The notes under the pieces were generated by a model. The model did no database searches, was not told where the DNA came from, and was given only the letters and a program-made list of their open reading frames with translations. From Acinetobacter wuhouensis (GTDB lineage: Bacteria > Pseudomonadota > Gammaproteobacteria > Pseudomonadales > Moraxellaceae): a stretch of 64,000 nucleotides of DNA. Position numbers and translations under genes: made by a program. The stretch is from positions 3,782,001-3,846,000 of the forward strand of contig NZ_CP031716.1 in the NCBI RefSeq assembly GCF_001696605.3, given 5' to 3'. Below, one piece after another: positions 23,174 to 32,594 of this stretch (position 1 is the stretch's first letter; every line of letters begins with the position of its first letter).

Positions 23174-25066
23174 TTATTTGGCTTTATCGATAAACAACTG
23201 GGTACTGTACTGAGTTGTTGCCAGTTTATTGATCTTCTTCTGACCAATCTGTCCTGGAAGTGCCTGTGCGTACTTTAAAAAAGCTTCTGCATAATCTAAA
23301 CCGACATTGACACGGCGTTCACCTGTAATGGTTTTCAGTGTTGTGTAATAGTCACCACCATTTGCAAGGAAATCAATCGTGATGACTTTATAGGTTTTAT
23401 TCAGATCCAGATTTTCATATTGACCTGCATCATTGCGTACTTGAATCTGACTAAGGCGTTGTCCTTTGTTCTGAGTAAAGTCGACATTCCAGCGTAATCC
23501 ACCTGTATATGGATAACTGCCTGTGTTGTTCTGTGTAATCACACCATCTATTGCATCTTCCAGCGTCGCTTTTACTTCTGCCCCCGTCATATCCAGACGC
23601 AATAAGGTATTTTTAAATGGCAGGACATTATAGATTTTACCGACGCTGACATCGCCCAAAGCAACATCTTCACGTACACCGCCACCATTCTGGAAGGAGA
23701 TATCCGCATTGAAGAATGTCTTGCCCTGCTGTAAGAACGCCTCTGCAATGATTTGTTGGATATCACCGCCATGCTGATCTACATGCGGTTTTTTATTACA
23801 AACATCACCTAAAGAGGAACGTCCTACATCACGTTGCGTCCCAGGGACACGGCGTGAACATAAGTTATCAGTTGCTTGTCCTACGATAGTTTGCGCAAAA
23901 CTCTTTTTCTGATCTTGATACGGTTTTAAAACATCCAGCGTTTTTTGTAATGGCGCAACAACTCTAAATGGAACATTATCCGTCTTAAATTGATTAAGAA
24001 TGGCTTGCTTCTCTGTTTCTGTTACTACTTTGGCATCTTTTGCAGTACGTGCAAAATTATTTCCAATTAACACATTCGGTGTGCCACTACAGCTTTCAAT
24101 GTTGCCATTCTTATCAAACTTCACATTTAACTCACCAACGATATAGCTATATTGCCAAGCTTGAGCCACACAAACCAAATTGCCATCTTTATTCTTCAGC
24201 TGCGTTGGATACAGACCTTCTGGAGTCATATTGTATTTTTTTAGGCTCTCAGGACCCAATAATGTATGTGAATCACCACCAATAATGACATCAACACCTG
24301 TCAATGATTGCGCAAGTTGCTGATCTAGGTCGTAGCCCACATGAGTTTGTAGGATAATATTTTTAATGCCCTGAGCTTTGTATTGATCAATTTCTTTTTG
24401 TGCTGTGACGATCTCATCTGCAAATAAAGTATCTGCATTCGGTTGTGATGAGTTCTTGGTTTTCTTCGCCACAGTTAAACCAATGATGGCAAATTTCACC
24501 CCATCTTTTTCGAAGACTTGTGATTTTTGAATACGGTTGGTTTTATATAATGGTGAAGAAGCACCAAAAGTGACATTGGCAGTGAGAATTTTGGTTTTGT
24601 TTTTACATGAACCTTGATCAAGGAAATCTATAAATTTTTTCAACCCATCATCTTTGGCATCAAACTCATGGTTTCCTGGTGTAAAGGTGTCAAAACAGAT
24701 GGTATTCATTGCGTCTGCATCCGCTTTACCATCGCTTAAGTTGTAGTACAGATCCCCTGTAACTGCATCACCTGCATGAATCTTTAAAACATTCTTCTTT
24801 TCTGTTGCCAGTTGATTGATCAAGCTCGCGACTCGTGCAAAGCCCCCACTTGCGACAGAGAACTCCTCATCACCTGTCCCCACATTGGCTTTAAACTTAA
24901 TACTTTCTTCATCCAAATGTGAATGGTGATCATTAATATGTAGAATATTAAGTTCCAGTGGTTTTCCCTCAGCCTTTACAGCAGTATCATTATCATCATT
25001 ACATGCTGTCAAAAGCATCGAGAGAACCGACAACACTAAAATATGTTTTTTATTATTAATCAACAT
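23174..25066 (-). CDS. nadN: 5'-nucleotidase / metallophosphatase lipoprotein (NadN/UshA family)
   Basis: 630 residues. A lipoprotein signal ends in the lipobox LLTAC (Cys22), so the protein is anchored to the outer or inner membrane and acts in the periplasm. The N-terminal metallophosphoesterase domain has NILHINDHHSHLDE (about 39-52), GNHEFD near 132 and GGDSHTLL near 264. The C-terminal 5'-nucleotidase domain has FQNGGGVREDV and DFLANGGDYY. The family hydrolyses NAD, UDP-sugars or nucleoside monophosphates; the DHHSHL motif resembles NAD nucleotidase NadN, but substrate cannot be decided from sequence. A single gene with its own terminator. Confidence 0.85.
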   Translation of the reverse strand: MLINNKKHILVLSVLSMLLTACNDDNDTAVKAEGKPLELNILHINDHHSHLDEESIKFKANVGTGDEEFSVASGGFARVASLINQLATEKKNVLKIHAGDAVTGDLYYNLSDGKADADAMNTICFDTFTPGNHEFDAKDDGLKKFIDFLDQGSCKNKTKILTANVTFGASSPLYKTNRIQKSQVFEKDGVKFAIIGLTVAKKTKNSSQPNADTLFADEIVTAQKEIDQYKAQGIKNIILQTHVGYDLDQQLAQSLTGVDVIIGGDSHTLLGPESLKKYNMTPEGLYPTQLKNKDGNLVCVAQAWQYSYIVGELNVKFDKNGNIESCSGTPNVLIGNNFARTAKDAKVVTETEKQAILNQFKTDNVPFRVVAPLQKTLDVLKPYQDQKKSFAQTIVGQATDNLCSRRVPGTQRDVGRSSLGDVCNKKPHVDQHGGDIQQIIAEAFLQQGKTFFNADISFQNGGGVREDVALGDVSVGKIYNVLPFKNTLLRLDMTGAEVKATLEDAIDGVITQNNTGSYPYTGGLRWNVDFTQNKGQRLSQIQVRNDAGQYENLDLNKTYKVITIDFLANGGDYYTTLKTITGERRVNVGLDYAEAFLKYAQALPGQIGQKKINKLATTQYSTQLFIDKAK

Positions 25067-25280
25067 GATATTTCCAACGTTCAGTATATATTAGATCTTT
25101 ATTTTGTCTTTTATTTATTTAATTTTGATGAATAATTAAACACAATGAAAGTATTTTTATTTTCTGAATTATCATTAAAAATGATCATTTCATCAAATTG
25201 AGACATTTTCGTTGCTTTCGCCTTATAGACCACCTAGATCTGAAGGCATACACTATTTATTTGCCCGTTTATCCAATCCA

Positions 25281-25913
25281 ATGCCAAAACACTTTCTGCT
25301 TCGCTTACTCACCTTATTTTGTGGCTTAAGTTTATTGTCATTTGGCGTTGCGCTTTCGATCCGTTCTAATTTGGGTACTTCTCCAATTTCTTCAGTGCCT
25401 TATGTATTCAGCTATATTTTTCCATTAAGCGTCGGCGTACTGACCATCATCCTGCATGCAATTTTTATTCTGATACAAATGGCGATTTTAGGTAAACAGT
25501 TTCAGATGATTCAATGGCTGCAACTTGTGGTAGGCATTGTATTTGGTGTGTTTATTGATGTTGCACTCTGGCTGACGCAATCAATAGACATTCAACAATA
25601 CGTTTACCAGATGTCGGTGTCATTGATCAGTTGTGTGATCACGGCGATTGGTGTCATTTTACAGGTTAAAGCTCGTTTAATTTATCTGGCAGGTGAAGGG
25701 GTTTATCAGGCTTTTGCGATTCGTTTTCACAAAAATTATGGCTCAGTCAAAACCTATGGCGATGTGATTCTTGTGGCTTTTGCAGCGATTAGTTCTTATC
25801 TGGTGTTACATCAACTGATCGGAATTCGGGAAGGGACGATTATTTCTGCTTTTTTAATTGGAACGCTGATACGTACGATGATGCCAAAATTCAGCTTTCT
25901 AGATTTTAAATAA
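25281..25913 (+). CDS. YczE/YitT-like integral membrane protein
   Basis: About 210 residues from the ATG at 25281 (MPKHFLLRLL); a TTG at 25212 would add 23 polar residues and is less likely. Five or so membrane segments are visible, with GLSLLSFGVALSIRSNLGTSPISSVPY at the start (the SxxGTSPxSxxP motif of the family). The family (YczE/YyaS/YitT) has no firmly assigned function, with transport suggested. It stands alone on the plus strand. Confidence 0.75.
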   Translation: MPKHFLLRLLTLFCGLSLLSFGVALSIRSNLGTSPISSVPYVFSYIFPLSVGVLTIILHAIFILIQMAILGKQFQMIQWLQLVVGIVFGVFIDVALWLTQSIDIQQYVYQMSVSLISCVITAIGVILQVKARLIYLAGEGVYQAFAIRFHKNYGSVKTYGDVILVAFAAISSYLVLHQLIGIREGTIISAFLIGTLIRTMMPKFSFLDFK

Positions 25914-26215
25914 AGTGTTATGCCAATCTGTTAAATTAACTTTATATAAATTAGCCTCTTTTGCTTTTCTACATCAATTGCTTTAAACGTGGTGATGCTA
26001 TCGTGAGGCGACATGGATGTCGCTGTTGGACAAGAGCGATATGGATATCCCCTTTGTCCAACAAAGGGTTTTTGTCACTTTTGACCCTTCAAAAGTGAGG
26101 CATCAACTACGCAAAGCAATTTAAACTTTTCAACATATTTCGAGTCTGTGTAAACCTTTAATTTATATTATCTAACTTTAATCGAGTGGTATTTATTTCT
26201 TATATGACTCATCAA
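25914..26215. repeat. Intergenic hairpin-cluster, likely dispersed repeat
   Basis: A gene-free stretch holding three perfect hairpins in 90 bp: GCGACAT-GG-ATGTCGC (26008-26023), CCCTTTGT-CCA-ACAAAGGG (26050-26068) and CACTTTTGA-CCCT-TCAAAAGTG (26076-26097). None has a T-run typical of a terminator. The packing suggests a REP/MITE-type intergenic element; copy number cannot be judged from one window. Confidence 0.55.
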
Positions 26216-26253
26216 TAAAAAATCCATGTGAATTTACTGAAACTCACATGGAT
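26216..26253 (-). terminator. tau operon terminator
   Basis: A perfect 10-bp stem ATCCATGTGA / TCACATGGAT (26222-26231 with 26244-26253), followed on the minus strand by TTTTTTATTG. It lies 55 bp downstream of tauD. Confidence 0.8.
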
Positions 26254-26307
26254 CAAATCATTAAAACTATACTCTTAAAATCGTACTTTCAAACCAATAC
26301 GCTCAAA

Positions 26308-27171
26308 TCAATCCGCCTGATAAAACGGTTTATCCCCCATCAAAGTCGCACGGTTCATCACACGATGCGCAGGACGATAATCATCTACAGCATAATGGAA
26401 CGTACAACGGTTATCCCAGAAAGCTACATCATTGGCTTGCCATGACCAGCGCACCACAAACTCTGGTTTTTGAATATGCTCAAACAACATTTTCAAAACA
26501 GCATCGCTTTCCTTTGCTTCCAGTTCGTTAATGCGAGTGGTGAATCCTTCACTGACGAATAGTGCTTTACGACCTGTCACAGGGTGCGTACGAATCACAG
26601 GATGGCTGATCGGTGGATGTTTTTTCTTGGCTGCTTCCAGCTTTTCCAACTCAGCAGGATCACCACCAAAACGATCTACAGGGAATGAACGTGCAATATC
26701 ATGTGTCGCAGTCAATCCTTCTAACATATTTTGCATCGGTTTTGATAAGGCTTCAAAAGCGGCTGTTCCACTTGACCATAAAGTATCACCACCCCACGCT
26801 GGTACTTTCTTGGCGCTGAGAATTGCGCCCATTGCAGGTTCTTCAAGGAAGGTTACATCAGTATGCCAAAGTGCATTGTCACGTAAATCATTCAACTCCG
26901 TATCCAGCACCATAATTTCAGGCTGTTCTGGGATATTTGGATAGATTGGATGAACATGCAATTGACCAAACTGACGAGCAAATGCCGCGTGTTGTTGCGG
27001 TGTCATTTGCTGATTTCTAAAGAAAATTACCTGATATTTCAGTAAAGCCGCTTCAATCGAAGCTTTTTCCTCAGGTGTTAAAGGCTGATTAAAATTAACA
27101 CCTTCAATTAAAGCACCAATCGTCGGGTTCAATGGGGTCACTTTAAAAGTACTTGAAACAACAGCGTTCAT
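26308..27171 (-). CDS. tauD: Taurine dioxygenase TauD (Fe(II)/2-oxoglutarate dependent)
   Basis: 287 residues from the ATG at 27171, chosen because GAGGAAG sits at the right distance and the length matches TauD; upstream in-frame codons are in the repeat-like gap. TauD oxidises taurine to sulfite and aminoacetaldehyde in the cytoplasm to supply sulfur. The HxD...H iron site is H103-D105 (WHTDVTF) and H259 ([10 protein letters not shown]), with R270 (AHRVMNR) as the 2-oxoglutarate ligand. Last gene of the leftward tau operon, but separated from tauC by an unusual 346 bp. Confidence 0.92.
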   Translation of the reverse strand: MNAVVSSTFKVTPLNPTIGALIEGVNFNQPLTPEEKASIEAALLKYQVIFFRNQQMTPQQHAAFARQFGQLHVHPIYPNIPEQPEIMVLDTELNDLRDNALWHTDVTFLEEPAMGAILSAKKVPAWGGDTLWSSGTAAFEALSKPMQNMLEGLTATHDIARSFPVDRFGGDPAELEKLEAAKKKHPPISHPVIRTHPVTGRKALFVSEGFTTRINELEAKESDAVLKMLFEHIQKPEFVVRWSWQANDVAFWDNRCTFHYAVDDYRPAHRVMNRATLMGDKPFYQAD

Positions 27172-27517
27172 TTCTTCCTCGATCATCTCATGATGTTTGA
27201 AAAGATTTAAATAACTAAAAGACTTCTTGCGAAAGTTAGTTTCAGCAGGATCTGAATCAATATTGAATGTTCCCTCTCCTTTCAGGAGATGAGCAGTACT
27301 ACTGCGCAAGGGAGAAGTTTTATTCTAAAGCCCATCCTCTTGCGGAGTTTAACTCCTCATCCATGAACCATATATGGTGCAAGAGAAGGAACTCCCAATA
27401 TTCTTTTGGATATGCTTTGAATCTAAAATTTGAACATTTTCTGACTTCTGCAAGAGGTCTAAAAATAAATATAATTGGGCAATCTGTTTTCTAACAGAAA
27501 CTTTAACTTGATAAAGC
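27172..27517. repeat. Hairpin-rich insertion-like gap between tauC and tauD
   Basis: 346 bp without a credible gene inside an otherwise tight operon. It contains TCTCCT-TTC-AGGAGA (27275-27289), the palindrome GCAGTACTACTGC (27293-27305), and a branched structure in which CTCTTGC (27337-27343) pairs with GCAAGAG (27379-27385) around two inner palindromes (GGAGTT/AACTCC at 27344-27356 and CCATATATGG at 27368-27377). It looks like an inserted palindromic element. No transposase is present. Confidence 0.55.
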
Positions 27518-28360
27518 TTACAAAGATTGCTTATCCCAAGGCACCAGTTTTCGCTGCAAACGACGCAAACCAATTTCCAAAATAAAAGCAATCACCGCAA
27601 TAATTAAGATACCGACAATCACCACATCTGTTGCTAAAAGCTGTGAAGAGGATTGCACCATAAAGCCTAAACCCTCAGATGCACCCACCAGTTCAGCGGC
27701 AACCAGTGTAGACCAACCCACACCTAAGCCAATACGGATACCCGTCAGAATATTGGGCAATGAGCTTGGTAAGATCACGTGTTTAATAATCTGCATCTGT
27801 GTTGCACCCAAAGACTGTGCTGCTCGGATTTTAGCTTGATCGACCGAACGCACACCTGTTGCAGTTGCAATCACAATCGGGGCAAAGATCGCTAAATAAA
27901 TCAGCAAGACTTTGGATAATTCACCAATACCACACCAGATCACAATCAATGGTAAATAAGCCAAAGGCGGAATCGGACGATAAAATTCAATAATCGGGTC
28001 TAAAACACCACGGACAATTTTATTGCGTCCAATCGCAATACCTAAAGGAATCGCTGTAATCACAGCAGCGATTAAAGCTGTTCCGATACGTCCCAGACTT
28101 GCACCGATATGACTCCATAAGCTGATGCTCATATAACCATTGGCGAGTAAGTCCTGAAAGCGATCTATCACTGCAACTGGCGATGGTAAGAATAAAGCAT
28201 CAATCCAGCCTAAGGTCGTTACCAACCACCACACCACAATGAGCGCAATAATCGTAATCGTGCTGATCAAAGTAATACTGGTTTCACGTGGAACTTTTGC
28301 GGAAGCCGACTGAGGTGCAGTACCTTGAGCAACCAATTCAGGATCTAAATGTGCTGTCAT
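27518..28360 (-). CDS. tauC: Taurine ABC transporter permease TauC
   Basis: 280 residues, about six membrane segments, with the inner-membrane permease (BPD) domain at about 85-270. The EAA-type loop AAQSLGATQMQIIKHVILP contacts the TauB ATPase. The N-terminal tail (about 1-30) is cytoplasmic and contains the codons that form a parS-like site at 28280-28295. The stop-to-start gap from tauB is 2 bp. The protein imports taurine or related sulfonates across the inner membrane. Confidence 0.9.
   Translation of the reverse strand: MTAHLDPELVAQGTAPQSASAKVPRETSITLISTITIIALIVVWWLVTTLGWIDALFLPSPVAVIDRFQDLLANGYMSISLWSHIGASLGRIGTALIAAVITAIPLGIAIGRNKIVRGVLDPIIEFYRPIPPLAYLPLIVIWCGIGELSKVLLIYLAIFAPIVIATATGVRSVDQAKIRAAQSLGATQMQIIKHVILPSSLPNILTGIRIGLGVGWSTLVAAELVGASEGLGFMVQSSSQLLATDVVIVGILIIAVIAFILEIGLRRLQRKLVPWDKQSL
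28280..28295. other. parS-like ParB-binding site inside tauC
   Basis: GGTTTCACGTGGAACT. The central 14 bases, GTTTCACGTGGAAC, match the conserved core of bacterial parS (TGTTTCACGTGAAACA or TGTTCCACGTGGAACA) as a hybrid of the two half-site types; only the outermost bases differ. The same 14-mer recurs at 60723-60736. It lies in the 5' coding part of tauC. Confidence 0.7.
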
Positions 28361-28362
28361 GA

Positions 28363-29169
28363 TTACACCTGCTCGACGTGTTGATTTTGATTATTGAGTT
28401 GACCATTTTGAATAAAAACACGATTCAACACATATTCACGTGTTTCAATAAATTTTGGATCTGATTTAATACTGCGTGCAGACTCGCCATTGGCATAACG
28501 CTTTGCAAAATCCAATTCCAGCTTTTCAACAATACGTCCTGGATTTGGCGCAAGAATGATGAGATCAGTTGCAAGGAAAACCGCTTCCTCAATATCATGG
28601 GTAATTAAGAACGTCGGTTTAGCTGTGCTTTTCCAAACATCTAATAATAGGCATTGCATTTGCTCACGGATAAATGCATCCAAAGCACCGAAAGGCTCAT
28701 CCATTAACAATATTTTAGGATCAGAAGCCAAAGCACGTGCTAAACCAACACGCTGACGTTGCCCACCTGAAAGTTCCCAGATATGACGCTGACCAAAACC
28801 GTCTAAATTGACCAGGTTTAATAATTCTTGTGCTTTGCTCAGTCTTGTTTTTCGATCTACACCTGCGAGTTCTAAACCAAATGCGATATTGTCCTGTACA
28901 TTTTGCCACGGCAATAACACATCATCCTGAAACACCACACCACGGTCACGACTTGGTGCAAGCACTTCCTCACCATCGAGTTTGATCGAACCCAATTGTG
29001 GATGAGTAAAGCCTGCTATCAGGTTTAATAATGTTGTTTTACCACTGCCTGAAGCGCCCAACGCTACCATCAGCTGCTCAGAACCCAACTGGAAAGACAC
29101 ATCCTGAAGTACAGGGTGTTGAGCGCCAGCATACTGCGCTTGTACATGTTCTACCGTCAATACAGCCAT
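28363..29169 (-). CDS. tauB: Taurine ABC transporter ATP-binding protein TauB
   Basis: 268 residues. Walker A GASGSGKT at 38-45, Q-loop near [11 protein letters not shown] (78-88), signature LSGGQ at 133-137, Walker B ILLMDEP at 153-159 and the H-loop in THDIEEAVF. This NitT/TauT-type ATPase drives uptake through TauC. It lies between tauA (17 bp) and tauC (2 bp). Confidence 0.93.
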   Translation of the reverse strand: MAVLTVEHVQAQYAGAQHPVLQDVSFQLGSEQLMVALGASGSGKTTLLNLIAGFTHPQLGSIKLDGEEVLAPSRDRGVVFQDDVLLPWQNVQDNIAFGLELAGVDRKTRLSKAQELLNLVNLDGFGQRHIWELSGGQRQRVGLARALASDPKILLMDEPFGALDAFIREQMQCLLLDVWKSTAKPTFLITHDIEEAVFLATDLIILAPNPGRIVEKLELDFAKRYANGESARSIKSDPKFIETREYVLNRVFIQNGQLNNQNQHVEQV

Positions 29170-29186
29170 GATGAACCCTTCCGATC

Positions 29187-30176
29187 TTATTTAGACCCGC
29201 TGATATAGCGTGTCGTAATAAATTGTTGATAATCTGGAGATACTTTTTTGACCAGACCCTGCGCTTTTAGAAAATTCACTGAATTGGCAATATTTTGAAT
29301 GGTACGCCCACCTAGATACTGCTGACTCAGTTGCACCTGGCGATTTGGATATTCCGCACCTGCTAGTAAAGTTGGTACATCCTGCGCATCTACACCTGTA
29401 ATTTTGGCAATCTTTTTGACCGCAGGAGAATGTGCCGTCCACTGTTTCTTATTACGGTTATAACTGTCGTAATAATTCAAAGTCACGGTGGAAAATTTGC
29501 TTAAAACCTCAGAATGCTTTTTGGCAAAATCTTTACGTGCCACCCAGACTTCAAACGTTGGAGAACCCCATTGACCCACCTGCCCTGCATCGGTCATGAC
29601 CTTGCCGGTTTTTTGAATATTCGCCAATGCAGGTGACCATACAAAGGCTGCATCAATATCACCACGACGCCAAGCCGCATTGATTTCCGCAGGTTTTAAA
29701 TTCAGTAAACGAATCTGATTGGTTTTAATATTCCAGTGTTTCAAAGCACCCAATAAGCTGTAATGCGCTGTAGAGGCGAATGGCGTTGCGATTTTTTTAC
29801 CAATCAAATCTTTTGGGCTATGAATCCCTGAACCATTGCGTACCACCAGTGCTTCTGCACTTTTCAGATCAGTTGAAATCAGGAACACTTCAATCGGTAG
29901 ATTATTTGCAACTGCTGCACCCAAAGGACTTGAACCGATCAACGCAATATCCACAGAACCTGAAGCCAATGCCGTTAATACTTCTGCCCCACTGTTAAAT
30001 AACCGCCAGTCCAACTTTTGCCCAATCGCTTTGTCATAGACACCATCTGCCTGCGCCACTTTGGCTGGCTCGATATTGGTCTGATAACCAATGACAATAG
30101 GACGTGCATTTGTCAGCCCACTCATGCCCAGTAAGACAGTGAATGAACTCAACAAAATCAATTGCTGAAGTTTCAT
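29187..30176 (-). CDS. tauA: Taurine-binding periplasmic protein TauA
   Basis: 329 residues with a signal peptide (cleavage near LTNARP). Solute-binding protein of the NitT/TauT class: [19 protein letters not shown] at the mature start, [25 protein letters not shown], and [22 protein letters not shown]. The ligand pocket is expected to bind taurine or an alkanesulfonate. First gene of tauABCD. No Cbl/CysB site could be recognised upstream by eye. Confidence 0.92.
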   Translation of the reverse strand: MKLQQLILLSSFTVLLGMSGLTNARPIVIGYQTNIEPAKVAQADGVYDKAIGQKLDWRLFNSGAEVLTALASGSVDIALIGSSPLGAAVANNLPIEVFLISTDLKSAEALVVRNGSGIHSPKDLIGKKIATPFASTAHYSLLGALKHWNIKTNQIRLLNLKPAEINAAWRRGDIDAAFVWSPALANIQKTGKVMTDAGQVGQWGSPTFEVWVARKDFAKKHSEVLSKFSTVTLNYYDSYNRNKKQWTAHSPAVKKIAKITGVDAQDVPTLLAGAEYPNRQVQLSQQYLGGRTIQNIANSVNFLKAQGLVKKVSPDYQQFITTRYISGSK

Positions 30177-30531
30177 GAGCGATTATAAAATATGCTGAGA
30201 GAAAGGATTAAAATTCATGTTAATGGTAAGGTTTTCGTATATTAATAAAAAATATGTTTTTCAGATTTGCTTATCTTTTTAATTCATTAACTGATTCATA
30301 AATCCAAAAAATCTCATTAACCACATCAAGATTAGAAACAAATTAATGGATTTTCCCTCACAGCAATCATGTGATTAAAGTCACACTTAAACAGAGCTTA
30401 ATTATCAAAATCACATTATCCAAAATTTTCAAAGGTTTACTCGTCAGAAATAGAGTAATAACTCTATTTTTATACAGCTAAAATTACTATATTCAATTTG
30501 AAAAGATGCTTCTTAAATATAAGGATTTAGA
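30177..30531. promoter_or_regulatory. Divergent control region, tauA / solute-binding protein
   Basis: 355 bp, AT-rich, without a gene; it must hold both divergent promoters. A perfect 9-bp inverted repeat AAATAGAGT-AATA-ACTCTATTT (30448-30469) lies about 60 bp upstream of the rightward gene. It could be an operator or a small hairpin near its promoter. Confidence 0.5.
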
Positions 30532-31539
30532 ATGAGAAAAGGATTTCTTACATTTACAGCCATTTCTTTATTGGGATTTTCAAATATTGCACTAGCAAAA
30601 CAAGATGTTTGCGTTTTTGATTTACTGGGTAAGGCGGGTGAATCATATAAAATGATGGAAGAATGGGCTTTGGCTGCTAAAGCATGGAGCACCGACGTTC
30701 AACTCATCGCTTACCAAAATGAAGAACTAGCAGAAAAAGATTTTAAAAATGGTAAATGCGATGCCGTCTATTTAACTGCGATGCGTTCACGTCAGTTTAA
30801 TAAATTTGCGGGGTCTATTGATGCTTTAGGTGGCGTGCCAAGCAATGCTATTGCCTTAAAAGCTATTAATTTCGTACTTGATAAAAGAAATGTGAGACGT
30901 CTGAAATCCACAGTGGATGGCGTTGAATATGAAGTGGGTGGTATTGGTCAAATTGGCCCAGCTTATATATTCGTCCGTGACCGAAAAATTAATACGATTG
31001 AAAAAGCCACGGGTAAAACCTTTGCTGTGTTGTCCTATGACAAAGCGCAAATTGCCGCAGTAAAACGAGTTGGTGCAACACCAATTTTATCTGATATTTC
31101 TGATTTCGTGCTTAAATTTAACCAAGGTAAAGTGGATATGGTCGGTGCACCCGCCTATGCGTTTAAACCTTTAGAAATATCCAAAGGCTTAGGCAATACT
31201 GGAGCAATGTTTAATTTTCCAGTACTCAACGTCACAGCAGATCTCATTTTTAATACCACCAAGTTTTCGCCAGGTTTTGGCAACCTATCCAGAGATTGGT
31301 TCTTAAAACAAATGCCAAAACAATTTGCGATGGTTAAAAAACTCGAAGAAACCATTCCAAATAGTTATCGTATGAATCTGAGTAAAGAAGACAAAGAACG
31401 CTATCAAAAATTACTGCGTGATACTCGTTTAGAACTCACTCAACAAGGGGTTTATGATCCAACCATGATGTCGGTACTCAAACGTGCGCGCTGTACTGTG
31501 GATCGAACCAACTTTGAATGTTCTTTATCTGGTGAATAG
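30532..31539 (+). CDS. Putative periplasmic solute-binding protein
   Basis: 335 residues with a signal peptide (cleavage after NIALA). The mature protein looks like a type-2 periplasmic binding fold: VCVFDLLGKAGESYKMMEEW at the start, AVYLTAMRSRQFNKFAGS, and a VRDRKINTIEKATGKTFAVLSYDKAQ-type middle. It has two C-terminal cysteines (CTVD and FECS). I recall such proteins in Acinetobacter annotated only as putative solute-binding; no transporter genes adjoin it, so the ligand is unknown. It has its own terminator. Confidence 0.65.
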   Translation: MRKGFLTFTAISLLGFSNIALAKQDVCVFDLLGKAGESYKMMEEWALAAKAWSTDVQLIAYQNEELAEKDFKNGKCDAVYLTAMRSRQFNKFAGSIDALGGVPSNAIALKAINFVLDKRNVRRLKSTVDGVEYEVGGIGQIGPAYIFVRDRKINTIEKATGKTFAVLSYDKAQIAAVKRVGATPILSDISDFVLKFNQGKVDMVGAPAYAFKPLEISKGLGNTGAMFNFPVLNVTADLIFNTTKFSPGFGNLSRDWFLKQMPKQFAMVKKLEETIPNSYRMNLSKEDKERYQKLLRDTRLELTQQGVYDPTMMSVLKRARCTVDRTNFECSLSGE

Positions 31540-31556
31540 GTACGATTCAATCTCAT

Positions 31557-31602
31557 AAAAAACCAGACAGTGGAGGCATCCTAAAACTGTCTGGTTTTTT
31601 AT
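31557..31602. terminator. Bidirectional terminator
   Basis: An 11-bp stem AACCAGACAGT / ACTGTCTGGTT (31561-31571 with 31586-31596), flanked by A-run and T-run. It serves the solute-binding gene on the plus strand and the small lipoprotein on the minus strand. Confidence 0.85.
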
Positions 31603-31618
31603 CTACTATAAAATGATT

Positions 31619-31885
31619 TTACTGTGCAGAAGGTTGTTGTTCTAAACCAGTATCATCTGTTGCTTGTGGTGCTTGAGATTGTTGAATATTGGCATCACCT
31701 TCAACCGCTGTACCTTGTTGAGTTGGATCCACTGTAGAAGATTGAGCAGACTGTTGTTGATCTACAGATGTCGGAGCCGTTTGTGTTGTTTCAGGTGCTT
31801 TTGTTGTTTCACTTGAAGTACACGCTGTACTCATCACAGCAACACCTGCCAAAAGCATAAAAATTAAACCTGACTTTTTCATCAT
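31619..31885 (-). CDS. Small Gln/Thr-rich lipoprotein
   Basis: 88 residues from MMKKSGLIF; the upstream ATG at 31930 would give an atypical signal and lacks an SD sequence, whereas AAAGGAATTA precedes this start. The lipobox MSTAC places the acylated Cys at residue 22. The rest is low-complexity (SSETTKAPETTQTAPTS, QQGTAVEGDANIQQSQ) without a domain. Envelope-located, function unknown. Confidence 0.65.
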   Translation of the reverse strand: MMKKSGLIFMLLAGVAVMSTACTSSETTKAPETTQTAPTSVDQQQSAQSSTVDPTQQGTAVEGDANIQQSQAPQATDDTGLEQQPSAQ

Positions 31886-32560
31886 TAATTCCTTTATCAC
31901 TCTTAAATTTAAACTTAGTAAAAACGACAACTCAAGACGATGTTGTCGTGCTGACTATCATTACTATTTTTTTTGTGAACTTGGTTGATGCTTGGTAAGA
32001 ATTTTAGAGCTTTGCCGTATAAGCTCTGCAAAAGTTTGTTAAATTTAAAAATAAGATCAATTTCATGAAAATTATGATTAATCATCTGTTTTCCATCAAT
32101 AAATCATCATATTCAACATCAAATTTGATGTGATGCATTTTAATTTTATTATAAAAGTCTTACACGCTTTACATCATTAAACATTTTGTTGTGGCAAAAA
32201 AAAAAGCTTATCCAAGAGGGTTGGATAAGCATAGAAAACACATTCTAAAATAAATGTGATAATAAAAAGAAACTACAGCGATAGAATCTGAGATGGATAA
32301 TAATTAAAGATTCGGGTTAATACAAAGCTTTTTTATCAATGGTTTAATCGATTTTTACGATACATATAGATGTTTAAATGTTTAGATAAATTTTAACATT
32401 TGATAAATTTGCTTATTTTGGGATTTATCTGATTTATGAACATTCAATTTTTAGCTAAAAAATGATTAAACTTTTTTGTATACGAGTGCATCTATTTCCA
32501 ATATTTCCACCTCATTCAGTGTAAATCTGCTGTTTTTGATGAAAACCCATTAAATTAAAA
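31886..32560. other. Long gene-free region upstream of grpE
   Basis: Roughly 680 bp, AT-rich, without a credible coding frame on either strand. It contains AGAGCTT...AAGCTCT (about 32010-32030) and the strong minus-strand terminator at 32198-32230, which has no gene in front of it. Confidence 0.6.
32198..32230 (-). terminator. Orphan intrinsic terminator (candidate sRNA 3' end)
   Basis: GCTTATCCAA / TTGGATAAGC, a perfect 10-bp stem with a 5-base loop, followed on the minus strand by ten T residues. No gene is encoded upstream on the minus strand before grpE, so it probably ends a small RNA, or acts as an attenuator of the lipoprotein's long leader. Confidence 0.7.
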
Positions 32561-32568
32561 CGAAAATC

Positions 32569-32594
32569 CTTGAATTTTAGCGACTCGCCCACAT
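32569..32594 (+). promoter_or_regulatory. Sigma-32-type promoter of grpE
   Basis: CTTGAA (32569-32574) and CCCACAT (32588-32594) are 13 bp apart, close to the sigma-32 consensus CTTGAAA / CCCCATNT. It lies about 115 bp upstream of the grpE start. Confidence 0.6.

Noticed and set aside
25212-25280. TTG start at 25212 for the YczE-like protein
   Set aside because: It adds polar residues before the first membrane segment without family support; the start remains somewhat uncertain because neither has a clear SD.
27172-27309. A longer tauD starting at 27309
   Set aside because: The extra N-terminal 46 residues come from the hairpin-rich gap, and the ATG at 27171 has a good ribosome site and gives the normal TauD length.
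27349-27591. A leftward 80-codon frame covering the end of tauC and the gap
   Set aside because: It shadows tauC in another frame and runs through the palindromic element; no family resemblance.
28430-28447. Another CACGTG-containing site (TTCACGTGTTTC) near the first parS-like site
   Set aside because: The flanks do not match the parS half-sites (GTTTC/GTTCC), and CACGTG alone is common.
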